Positions 6,653-14,011 of a DNA stretch of 21,454 nucleotides are shown one piece after another. The stretch covers positions 1 through 21,454 of the IMG/VR virus record IMGVR_UViG_3300045912_000815; one strand, written 5' to 3'. Below the pieces are notes generated by a model that ran no database searches, had not been told where the DNA came from, and saw only the letters and a program-made list of their open reading frames with translations. The stretch is from a virus. Each line of letters begins with the position of its first letter. The first letter of the stretch is position 1. The position numbers were made by a program, and so were the translations under genes.

Positions 6653-7456
6653 ATGGACAATCGATTTTCTCGCCAAGGTTTCCTTGGTGCCGCAGGGCAG
6701 GCGGCCATAGACCAAGTCCGCGTTGGAATCTGCGGACTCGGCGGTGGCGGGTCGCACATTGCCACCCAGCTTGCTCATCTCGGTGTCCTCGACTACAAAC
6801 TGTTCGATGCCGATGGTGCCGAAGAAACGAACCTGAACCGCACCGTCACGCTGATCGAATCGGACGTAGCTGCTGGAACCTTAAAAGTCGAAGCGGCCCG
6901 GAGACGAATCTTGGAGGTTCGCTCCGCCGCAAGGGTCGAGGCTATGCCATTTCAGTGGCAGGATCGTGCCGAGACGCTCCGCACCTGCGACGTCGTTTTC
7001 GGGTCGGTTGATGTCTTTAGCGAACGGCGCGATCTTGAAGCAACTTGCCGCCGATTTCTGATTCCGTTGATCGACATTGGCATGGACGTTACACCTGTAA
7101 CAAACGGCCCGCCCGCTATGGCCGGCCAGATTATCCTGTCGATGCCTGGCGACGCCTGTATGTTCTGCATGGGATTCCTAAACGAGCACAACCTTAAACT
7201 GGAGGCACAACGGTATGGCGCAGCCGGCGACCACCCCCAGGTCATTTGGGCAAACGGGATATTGGCATCAACGGCCGTCGGCGTTTTCGTCGACTTGCTC
7301 ACCAATTGGTCCGGCTCGCTTCGTGAGCGCGTGCACCTCGTTTACCGTGGCAATGAAGGCACCATCAGGCCCGATAACCGGCTACCACACGTTCCTCGGT
7401 CGTGCCCACACTATCCGTTAGATCAAGTCGGCGAACCGCGCTTTCGTGCTGTTTGA
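6653..7456 (+). CDS. E1-like ThiF-family adenylyltransferase
   Basis: The product is 267 residues long from the ATG at 6653, one base after the JAB stop, with GGAG 6 bases upstream; a TTG at 6641 is less likely. FSRQGFLG and the nucleotide loop GLGGGGSH (about 28-35) open a ThiF/MoeB/E1 Rossmann domain. DADGAEETNLNRT follows, matching the family's Asp and NLNR signature, then a SVD...R segment near 117-125. CMFC could hold zinc or provide a catalytic Cys. It should adenylate the C-terminal glycine of the ubiquitin-like protein and hand it to the E2. Only the adenylation domain is present, with no fused E2 or ubiquitin-fold domain. Confidence 0.88.
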   Translation: MDNRFSRQGFLGAAGQAAIDQVRVGICGLGGGGSHIATQLAHLGVLDYKLFDADGAEETNLNRTVTLIESDVAAGTLKVEAARRRILEVRSAARVEAMPFQWQDRAETLRTCDVVFGSVDVFSERRDLEATCRRFLIPLIDIGMDVTPVTNGPPAMAGQIILSMPGDACMFCMGFLNEHNLKLEAQRYGAAGDHPQVIWANGILASTAVGVFVDLLTNWSGSLRERVHLVYRGNEGTIRPDNRLPHVPRSCPHYPLDQVGEPRFRAV

Positions 7457-8020
7457 ACAACATGATCGGCAATTCCAACTTCTGCGCTCGATCAGTCATC
7501 GATGCCGTTCAAATTCAACACAAGTAGATTCGAGTTATACTCTTTCGTTCCAAATCCGAAATTCCAAGGCATATGGAACGCGGGATCAGCCTGAAAAGGA
7601 CGCTCGAGTTGGAATGTTGTTTCCACTTCTTGCGTCGGTCCGATACAGCGGAGCAGGTAACGCGTGTAAGCCAACCCGATGCTACCAAGGACGCTGGCAA
7701 CGAGCGACGGGTGATTTGTTGATGGGATCGCAATCACATCAACACAGGCGCAGGCTGCCCGGTATGGGCTACATGTGATTCGTTTGAACTTCCATCATCT
7801 AAAGTCTCACCGTTCGTTTCTGCACGACCGGTCCGTCCTCGATCATGCTGTTGTGTCCGAATCATCCACATTTGATGTCAATCCACCTGCGGCTGATCAT
7901 GGAGATGTCTACCCGTAGACCGTTTCCAGAAAATTCTGCGCCGATCGTTCGTCAAATGGCTCTGGCACCGAGTAGGTGAGAGATAGAGGGACACATTTGG
8001 TTTCCCGAGGAACTCACGCA
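7457..8020. other. Mostly non-coding stretch at the right edge of the cargo island
   Basis: Apart from the minus-strand remnant, no convincing gene, tRNA or strong terminator is seen in these ~560 bases. A short GTCTAC-CC-GTAGAC palindrome lies at 7907-7920. The stretch ends at the ribosome binding site of the gpW-like gene, so phage morphogenesis genes resume at once to its right. Confidence 0.5.
7492..7794 (-). pseudogene. Unrecognised minus-strand ORF, probable gene remnant
   Basis: The frame is open from 7794 to the stop at 7492. A GTG start at 7737 would give 81 residues, but coding-like sequence (SPYRAACACVDVIAI) continues upstream of it without a good start, suggesting a truncated 5' end. 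The predicted product reads like a real protein, with aromatic and Gly-rich segments such as PWNFGFGTKEYNSNLL. No family is recognised. It converges on the E1-like gene. It may be a decayed cargo gene; a chance ORF is possible. Confidence 0.3.
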
Positions 8021-8218
8021 GTGCCTGGTGATCTGGACGACACGATCGAACAAAACGCCAAAGGGCCGGCGAAAGCTGCTGGGGATGCCGGTTCGGTCGA
8101 ACAACATCCATTGCCCGATCAAATCGAAGCTGATCGTTACCTCGCTTCAAAAGAAGCGACCAAGCAAAAACAGCGCGGCCTTCGTTTCAACAAACTTGTC
8201 CCACCGGGAACCGATTGA
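8021..8218 (+). CDS. gpW-like head-tail joining protein
   Basis: This is a 65-residue product starting at GTG, with GAGGA 9 bases upstream; the longer frame has no better start. The C-terminal half, VEQHPLPDQIEADRYLASKE followed by a basic RGLRFNKLVPPG, matches the small proteins that precede the portal gene in lambda-type phages. The last base of its stop is the first base of the portal start (TGATG). In lambda, gpW completes the head so that tails can attach. In an uninterrupted phage this gene normally follows closely on the terminase, which is why the ~4.9 kb between them looks like an insertion. Confidence 0.65.
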   Translation: MPGDLDDTIEQNAKGPAKAAGDAGSVEQHPLPDQIEADRYLASKEATKQKQRGLRFNKLVPPGTD

Positions 8219-9669
8219 TGTTGCGCTGGTTGACTAACTTGTTCACGACCGAGCGAGCCGCAGCGCAGCGCGGCCGGCCAGTGCGTTGGCTGCGGGCTCG
8301 CTATGACGCCGCCACGACCACGGATGAGAATCGCCGCCACTGGGCTAATGCCGATGGTCTGTCGGCTAACGCCGCCAACAGCGCCGAAGTTCGACGGACC
8401 CTGCGGAATCGTTCGCGTTACGAAGTCGCCAACAACAGTTACGCGAAGGGAATCGTTCTGACATTGGCCAATGACGTAATCGGCACCGGTCCGCGCTTGC
8501 AGATGTTGACCGAAAACGCCGAGGGCAACCGAACAATTGAACGGGAATTCGCCAATTGGTCTCAAGCGGTTCACTTGGCCGACAAGCTGCGCACGATGCG
8601 GATGGCACGCGCCACGGATGGCGAGTCTTTCGCACTGCTTTCCAGTAACCCCAAGCTGACTACGCCGGTCCAACTCGACCTGCGCCTGATCGAAGCCGAT
8701 CAGGTGTGCACGCCAGATTTGAACCCGATGGTCGCCATTGCCATCGATGGCGTCGTCTTTGACGCTTCGGGCAATCCAACCGAGTACCACGTTCTCCGCG
8801 AACACCCTGGCGAAACGACGCGCCGGATGTTTCTCGAATACGATCGAGTTCCGGCGGCTTCGATGATTCATTGGTTCCGCTGTGATCGACCCGGCCAGGC
8901 GCGGGGCATTCCCGACATCATGCCGGCGCTGCCGCTCTTCGCACAACTGCGACGATTCACGCTCGCCGTCATCGCGGCCGCCGAGACCGCCGCTGACTTT
9001 GCCGGCATTTTGTACACCGACGCACCGGCCAACGGTGAAGCGGACGCCGCCGAACCGTTCGAGCCAATCGAGCTCGAAGCGCGGGCGCTGGTGACCATGC
9101 CCGGTGGTTGGAAGATGAGCCAACTGCAGGCCGAGCAACCGGCGACGACGTATGCCGAGTTCAAAAAGGAAATCCTCAACGAGATCGCCCGCTGTTTGAA
9201 CATGCCGTTCAATGTCGCGGCGGGCAACTCGTCGGGTTACAACTACGCATCCGGTCGACTCGATCACCAAACGTATTTCAAAGCGATTCGCGTCGAGCAA
9301 GCGCAACTGGAAGAAACCGTTCTCGACCGCGTCTTCGCCGCGTGGCTCGATGAAGCCGCACTCATTCCCGGACTATTGCCCCACAACCTGGGACCATTCG
9401 CCGATTGGCCGCACCAGTGGTTTTGGGACGGACACGAACACGTGGACCCGGCCAAGGAAGCCAATGCGCAAGCGACACGCCTCGCCAACTTGACTACCAC
9501 GCTTGCCGACGAGTACGCCCGCCGCGGGCTGGATTGGGAAGCCCAGCTGCGCCAGCGCGCCAAGGAAATGTCATTGATCACGGAGTTGGGACTGACGCCA
9601 GCGGCGACTGGTCCCGATTCCACATCCGTTGAGGAACCCGACGATGCCGTCGCGACGCCGACCGACTGA
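8218..9669 (+). CDS. Phage portal protein, lambda family
   Basis: The product is 483 residues long. The N-terminus is rich in RYDAA-type and NNSYAKGIVLTLANDVIGTGPRLQ sequence, diagnostic of lambda/gpB-like portals, followed by DLRLIEADQV and the stem-region segments (RGIPDIMPALPLFAQLRRFTLAVIAAAETAADF). MPFNVAAGNSSGYNYASGRLDHQTYF, in the C-terminal half, is a strong family signature. Portals form the dodecameric ring through which DNA enters the capsid and with which the terminase docks. Length is typical. The ATG at 8218 overlaps the upstream stop; the TTG three bases earlier is less likely. The end overlaps the next gene by 26 bases. Confidence 0.95.
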   Translation: MLRWLTNLFTTERAAAQRGRPVRWLRARYDAATTTDENRRHWANADGLSANAANSAEVRRTLRNRSRYEVANNSYAKGIVLTLANDVIGTGPRLQMLTENAEGNRTIEREFANWSQAVHLADKLRTMRMARATDGESFALLSSNPKLTTPVQLDLRLIEADQVCTPDLNPMVAIAIDGVVFDASGNPTEYHVLREHPGETTRRMFLEYDRVPAASMIHWFRCDRPGQARGIPDIMPALPLFAQLRRFTLAVIAAAETAADFAGILYTDAPANGEADAAEPFEPIELEARALVTMPGGWKMSQLQAEQPATTYAEFKKEILNEIARCLNMPFNVAAGNSSGYNYASGRLDHQTYFKAIRVEQAQLEETVLDRVFAAWLDEAALIPGLLPHNLGPFADWPHQWFWDGHEHVDPAKEANAQATRLANLTTTLADEYARRGLDWEAQLRQRAKEMSLITELGLTPAATGPDSTSVEEPDDAVATPTD

Positions 9670-11563
9670 CGATTCCAATACGCCGCGCACCATCTCGTTC
9701 GAGGCGACCGCCACGATTGACTTGGAAGCCGCTGGCGAAGGTGGCAATGTGCTACCCCGATTTCGCATGGTGGCCTACACCGGTCAGCCGATGCGGGTAT
9801 CGGGATGGCGACATCCGGTGATCCTCGATCTGGCCGGGCTTTCGGTGCCCTCGCAATCACGGCCGATTCGGTTCGGCCATGATCCACTCTCCGGCGTCGG
9901 CCATACCGACGCCGTACGCGTGGAAGAAGGACAATTGGTCGCGACGGGCATTGTCTCGCGCGACACGCACGCGGCGCGCGAAGTCGTGATCTCGGCCAAG
10001 AATGGCTTCCCCTGGCAAGCATCGGTGGGAGCCAGCGTCGAGGAATTCGAATTCATCAAGGAGAACCAACAGGTTCTCGTCAATGGCCGTTCGTTTCAGG
10101 GGCCGGTGAACGTGGTGCGCAAGTCGACCTTGGGCGAAATCAGCTTCGTCGACCTCGGGGCCGATGGGCGCACGACCGTCAGCGTCGCGGCTCGCCACCA
10201 AACCGAAGACCATACGGCCGACGATGCGCCGGCCGATCCACCGTCGACCGTTGATGTCATCCGCGCGGAAGCTTTGGCCGAGACCCAGCGTATTACAGCC
10301 GTGCGTCGGATCTGCGCTAGCCGTTTCCCAGTGATCGAAAGTCAAGCGATCAGCGAAGGGTGGGATGCCAATCGCACAGAACTTGAAGTCTTGCGGGCCA
10401 CCCGACCGCGCTCGCCACTGCCGCATTCCGGCGATGGGCCGTTGGCCGGCCATGTCTTGGAAGCGGCTTGCATGATGACCGCCAAGTTCGATGGCCTCGA
10501 CCGGTTGTTCGAACCGCAAACTCTGGACTTGGCTTCGCGCCGATTCCGCAATGGCATTGGATTGCAGGAACTCTTGCTCGAGGCGGCCTGGGCCAATGGT
10601 TATACGGGGCGCACATTCCGCGACCATCGAATGGTGCTGCAATACGCCTGCGGACATGGAATCGAAGCCGGTTTCTCGACCATTGACATCGGCGGCATCT
10701 TGTCGAACGTCGCCAACAAGTTTCTCCTCGACGGTTTCTTCTCGGTCGAACGCACCTGGCGCAACATCTGCGCGGTCCGCAATGTCAGCGACTTCAAGAC
10801 CGTCACGAGTTATCGCTTGATTGGCAAGGACCAATACGAACCGGTCGCGCCCGGCGGCGAGATTCAGCACGGCACCCTCGGCAACGAAACTTACACCAAC
10901 AAGGCCGACACCTACGGATTGATGCTGGCGATCGACCGCCGCGACATCATCAACGATGATCTCAATGCGATAACGACGGTGCCGCGCAAACTGGGACGCG
11001 GTTCCGGTTTGAAGATCAACGACGTGTTCTGGTCGACGTTCATGAACAATGCCGCGTTCTTCAGCGTGGGCAACAAGAACTTCATCTCCGGTGCGGCGAC
11101 GGCGCTCGGCATCGATGGGCTGACGACCGGGGAAGTCACGTTCCTGAATCAGGTTGATGGCGACAACAAACCGGTTGGCGTGATGCCGGCGATCATGTTG
11201 GTGCCGACCGCGCTGTCAGCCATCGGCTCGCAGTTATTCAAGTCGCTGGAACTGCGCGACAACACGGCCAGCGTGAAGTACCCGATCACCAACCCGCACC
11301 AAGGCAAGTTTCGCGTCGAGGTGAGTCGCTACCTGGGTAACACCAGTTACACCGGCAATTCGACCAAGGCCTGGTACTTGTTGGCCGAACCGACCGATCT
11401 GCCCGTGATTGAAGTCGCGTTCCTCAACGGACAGGAAGCGCCAACGATCGAGTCAGCGGAAGCTGACTTCAAAAACCTTGGCGTGCAAATGCGTGGTTAC
11501 CACGACTTCGGCGTGGCCTTGCAGGACCCACGGGGCGGCGTGAAGAGCAAGGGCGAAGTGTAA
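9644..11563 (+). CDS. Fused prohead protease - major capsid protein
   Basis: This is a 639-residue protein starting at ATG 9644, with GAGGA 8 bases upstream, overlapping the portal gene. Residues ~15-185 are a prohead-protease domain: His79 in RFGHD and Ser127 in PWQASVGASVEE are the likely catalytic pair, followed by LGEISFVDLGADG. A linker (about 190-230) leads to the capsid part, with an HK97-fold-like region (LLSNVANKFLLDGF through MPAIMLVPTAL to the C-terminus). The protease would cleave the scaffold region and itself away during capsid maturation. Single-polypeptide fusion replaces the usual separate protease and capsid genes, so ribosomes make them in equal number. Confidence 0.9.
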   Translation: MPSRRRPTDDSNTPRTISFEATATIDLEAAGEGGNVLPRFRMVAYTGQPMRVSGWRHPVILDLAGLSVPSQSRPIRFGHDPLSGVGHTDAVRVEEGQLVATGIVSRDTHAAREVVISAKNGFPWQASVGASVEEFEFIKENQQVLVNGRSFQGPVNVVRKSTLGEISFVDLGADGRTTVSVAARHQTEDHTADDAPADPPSTVDVIRAEALAETQRITAVRRICASRFPVIESQAISEGWDANRTELEVLRATRPRSPLPHSGDGPLAGHVLEAACMMTAKFDGLDRLFEPQTLDLASRRFRNGIGLQELLLEAAWANGYTGRTFRDHRMVLQYACGHGIEAGFSTIDIGGILSNVANKFLLDGFFSVERTWRNICAVRNVSDFKTVTSYRLIGKDQYEPVAPGGEIQHGTLGNETYTNKADTYGLMLAIDRRDIINDDLNAITTVPRKLGRGSGLKINDVFWSTFMNNAAFFSVGNKNFISGAATALGIDGLTTGEVTFLNQVDGDNKPVGVMPAIMLVPTALSAIGSQLFKSLELRDNTASVKYPITNPHQGKFRVEVSRYLGNTSYTGNSTKAWYLLAEPTDLPVIEVAFLNGQEAPTIESAEADFKNLGVQMRGYHDFGVALQDPRGGVKSKGEV

Positions 11564-11599
11564 TCCAACTCGGACTTCGATGTTCACCTGGAGGCAATG

Positions 11600-11935
11600 A
11601 TGGCCGCGACGATTTTCATTCAGGACGGGGGGAGCATCGATTACATTCCGATCGTGGATACGGCTGCCGGAACTGTAGTCGTGCAAAACAACCTGATTGG
11701 GATCACCAAACAGGCCATCAAAGCTAACAAGCTCGGTGCGCTGGCAGTTGAGGGCATTTTCGACTTCCCCACCGAGGACGTCGGAGTGTGGTCGGTCGGC
11801 GACTTTGCCTATTGGAGCAAGGGCGACGAATGGGCGGTCACCACGCCGACGGAAGAGAACATGCTCATTGGCAAGGTCGTCAAAGTCGATCCGCGCCCAG
11901 GATTGTTTTACGTTCGTATTCGCATGACCCAGTGA
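11600..11935 (+). CDS. DUF2190 family capsid decoration/cement protein, copy 1
   Basis: The product is 111 residues long and follows the capsid gene. Two ATGs stand in tandem at 11597 and 11600; GGAGG at 11590-11594 gives better spacing (5 bases) for the second. ATIFIQDGGSIDYIPIVDTAAGTVVVQNNLIGI and the end IGKVVKVD...VRIRM match the DUF2190 beta-rich fold. Such proteins bind the outside of the capsid and stabilise it. It is clearly paralogous to the next gene. Confidence 0.85.
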   Translation: MAATIFIQDGGSIDYIPIVDTAAGTVVVQNNLIGITKQAIKANKLGALAVEGIFDFPTEDVGVWSVGDFAYWSKGDEWAVTTPTEENMLIGKVVKVDPRPGLFYVRIRMTQ

Positions 11936-11952
11936 CACCCGGAGATTGAGGC

Positions 11953-12288
11953 ATGCCCCAAGCAACCTTTGTTCACGACGGCGCTTCCGTCGATTACACG
12001 CCCGGCGTTGACGTCGTATCGGGCACGGTGGTGGTTCAAGCCGACTTGGTCGGCGTGGCGCGAACTGATCTGCCTGCCAATCAGCGCGGCTCGCTCGCTG
12101 TCGAAGGCGTCTTCGATTTCGCCAAGTCGACGGCCGGCGGCAGCGCCTTGGCGGCGGGAGCAACTGTGTACTGGGACAACGTGGCCAAAGTCGCGACGGC
12201 CACCGTTGGCAGCAACAAGCAGATCGGCAAAGTCGTCAAGGCGGCGCTGGATGCCGACGCGACCGTGCGCGTGCGCATGAACCAGTGA
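11953..12288 (+). CDS. DUF2190 family capsid decoration/cement protein, copy 2
   Basis: The product is 111 residues long, the same length as copy 1, and shares the framework ATF..DGASVDYTPGVDVVSGTVVVQ, GSLAVEGVFDF and IGKVVKAAL...VRVRMNQ. The middle (about 58-85) differs, with a more typical AGATVYWDN segment. The ATG follows GGAGATTGAGGC. Tandem duplication and divergence suggest two decoration proteins occupying different capsid sites, or one being replaced by the other. Confidence 0.88.
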   Translation: MPQATFVHDGASVDYTPGVDVVSGTVVVQADLVGVARTDLPANQRGSLAVEGVFDFAKSTAGGSALAAGATVYWDNVAKVATATVGSNKQIGKVVKAALDADATVRVRMNQ

Positions 12289-12295
12289 GGCCGCT

Positions 12296-12676
12296 ATGCC
12301 CGACTTGTTGCACTTCGGCCTCGACTGGCTCGGCGATCAACTGAAGGCGCATGTGTCGCGACCCGTTGTGTACCGACGCGGCGGCGACGAGGCGACGGTG
12401 CTGGCGACGATTGGCCGAACGCTGCTCAAGCTCGAAGACGGTTACGGCGGCGTGCGGATGGAATGGACCGACCGGGACTTCCTGATTCACGCGGCGGACC
12501 TCGTGCTCGGCGGCAACCCGGTGTTACCACAGCGCGGCGATCTTGTTCGCGAGGCGCAGGGAGCCAAGACCTTCGTGTACGAGGTAATGGCTCCGGGCAA
12601 GGAACCGGCGTGGCGCTGGTCGGATGTGTACCGCAAAATGCTGCGGATTCACAGCAAGCAAGTGGGAGTGGAATGA
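12296..12676 (+). CDS. Probable head-tail joining protein
   Basis: This 126-residue protein starts 7 bases after the decoration gene. It reads DGYGGVRMEWTDRDFLIHAADLVLGG in the middle and GDLVREAQGAKTFVYEVM near the end, a small beta-barrel pattern like that of FII/gp-type head-tail connectors. Its place between capsid and tail-completion genes supports this. No signature residue settles the family. Confidence 0.6.
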   Translation: MPDLLHFGLDWLGDQLKAHVSRPVVYRRGGDEATVLATIGRTLLKLEDGYGGVRMEWTDRDFLIHAADLVLGGNPVLPQRGDLVREAQGAKTFVYEVMAPGKEPAWRWSDVYRKMLRIHSKQVGVE

Positions 12677-13105
12677 GTGGCGGCAACGATTATCGCCATT
12701 GCCGATGCCGTGGTCGAGCAATTAAACGCGGCCGCGCTCAGTCAACCGGTCGTCGCGGTGCGGCACTACCAGCCGAACTTCGAATTGGCCGAGATGACCG
12801 AGCTCAAGGTCAACGTGGTGCCGCGCTCGGTGACGAGCAAGGGCCTCGACCGCAATCGCGACAGCTTCGACTTCAAGATCGATGTGGCCGTGCAACGGAA
12901 GGTGGAACCAACGGCGGGCAACCTCGATGCGCTCATGGAATTGGTGGAGGAGATCGCCGACTACTTCCGCGCCGAGCCGTTGGCCGGTGCGACCGGCGCT
13001 CGGTGCGTCGAAGTCGAGAACAATCCGGTGTATGCGGTGGAGCATCTGGAAGAGTTCCGCCAATTCACGAGCGTTCTCACGCTGACTTACCGAGTCTGGA
13101 GGTGA
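12677..13105 (+). CDS. Probable tail completion / minor tail protein (tail terminator-like)
   Basis: The product is 142 residues long, starting at GTG directly after the upstream stop. An N-terminal helix (AIADAVVEQLNAA) precedes strands such as LKVNVVPRSV and FDFKIDVAVQRKV, then a helix (NLDALMELVEEIADYF) and a last strand SVLTLTYRVW. This alternation fits tail-terminator or minor tail proteins that cap the tail at the head side. Function is inferred from order: it lies just before an HK97-gp10-like gene and the tail tube gene. Confidence 0.55.
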   Translation: MAATIIAIADAVVEQLNAAALSQPVVAVRHYQPNFELAEMTELKVNVVPRSVTSKGLDRNRDSFDFKIDVAVQRKVEPTAGNLDALMELVEEIADYFRAEPLAGATGARCVEVENNPVYAVEHLEEFRQFTSVLTLTYRVWR

Positions 13106-13108
13106 TCC

Positions 13109-13540
13109 ATGATCGGCATCACCTTCCAGCAGGCCAAGAAGGGCTTCTTCGACCGCGAAGCGGTGCATCGTTCAGTCGATGCGGCATCGCGGCGCGTGCT
13201 CTCGAAGTTCGGCGCGTTCGTCCGGCAGCGGGCGAAGACATCGATCCGCAGTCGCAAGGGCACAAGTCCGCCGGGATCGCCGCCATTTTCGCACGTGGGG
13301 CTGCTCAGGAAGTTCATCCTGTTCGCTTACGACCCACAGCGAAAGTCGGTCGTGATCGGCCCGACGTTGATTCGCGCCGAATCCGTTGCGCCACGGTTGC
13401 TGGAACACGGCGGCGAAACGACGCTGGAAACCAAACGCGGTTCCCAGCGCGCCCGGTATCGACCCCGGCCCTTCATGGGGCCCGCATTTATCGCCGAGCA
13501 AGCTCAGTTGCCGGCTCTGTGGAAGAACTCGGTGCGCTAG
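13109..13540 (+). CDS. Tail completion protein, HK97 gp10-like
   Basis: The product is 143 residues long, starting 3 bases after the upstream gene. It has a basic N-terminal helix (SVDAASRRVLSKFGAFVRQRAKTSI), a Ser/Pro-Gly loop (GTSPPGSPPFSH) and a conserved RPRPFMGPAFIAEQAQLPALW end. These are typical of HK97 gp10-family and minor-tail proteins that complete the tail. The stop overlaps the unusually strong ribosome binding site of the tail tube gene. Confidence 0.65.
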   Translation: MIGITFQQAKKGFFDREAVHRSVDAASRRVLSKFGAFVRQRAKTSIRSRKGTSPPGSPPFSHVGLLRKFILFAYDPQRKSVVIGPTLIRAESVAPRLLEHGGETTLETKRGSQRARYRPRPFMGPAFIAEQAQLPALWKNSVR

Positions 13541-13550
13541 GAGGTGACCA

Positions 13551-13991
13551 TTGTCCGTGAAACTCGGCCTCGACGCCAAGCTCTACCGCAATACCGGGAC
13601 GTTCGCGAGTCCGACCTGGAACGAGGTCATCAATGTCAAGGATCTGACGCTCAACCTTGAAGCCGGCGAGGCCGACGTGACCACGCGCGGTAACAACGGT
13701 TGGCGGGCCACGGTCGCGACGCTCAAAGATGGCTCGATTGAGTTCGAGATGGTCTGGGACACCGAAGACTTGGACTTCGCGGCAATCCGCGACACGTTTC
13801 TCAACCGGGGAGCGATGGAGTTCGCCGTCATGGACGGTGGCATCGCGGACTCCGGTTCACAAGGACTGCGGGCCACGTGCATGGTCACCAACTTCAGCCG
13901 CAACGAATCACTCGAAGAAGCCATCACCGTCAGCGTCACCGTCAAACCGACCTATTCCGTCAACGCCCCGATCTGGATGGTCATTCCCTGA
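13551..13991 (+). CDS. Phage major tail (tube) protein
   Basis: This 146-residue product starts at TTG; GGAGGTGA at 13540-13547 is close to a perfect anti-16S match and fixes the start, and the sequence SVKLGLDAKLYRNTG begins in the expected way. DLTLNLEAGEADVTTRGNNGW and DGSIEFEMVWDTED are typical of tail-tube beta-sandwich subunits. The strong ribosome binding site with a weak start codon fits a structural protein needed in many copies. It forms the DNA-conducting tube of the siphovirus tail. Confidence 0.8.
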   Translation: MSVKLGLDAKLYRNTGTFASPTWNEVINVKDLTLNLEAGEADVTTRGNNGWRATVATLKDGSIEFEMVWDTEDLDFAAIRDTFLNRGAMEFAVMDGGIADSGSQGLRATCMVTNFSRNESLEEAITVSVTVKPTYSVNAPIWMVIP

Positions 13992-14011
13992 GTTTTCTAA
14001 AAGGAGACACC

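Noticed and set aside
8137-9306. 389-codon ORF on the minus strand
   Set aside because: It is antisense to the clear portal gene, with Arg/Leu-rich composition typical of a shadow frame in GC-rich DNA.
12463-13560. 365-codon plus-strand ORF across tail-completion genes
   Set aside because: It lies out of frame over three well-supported short genes and has an Arg/Gly-rich shadow composition.
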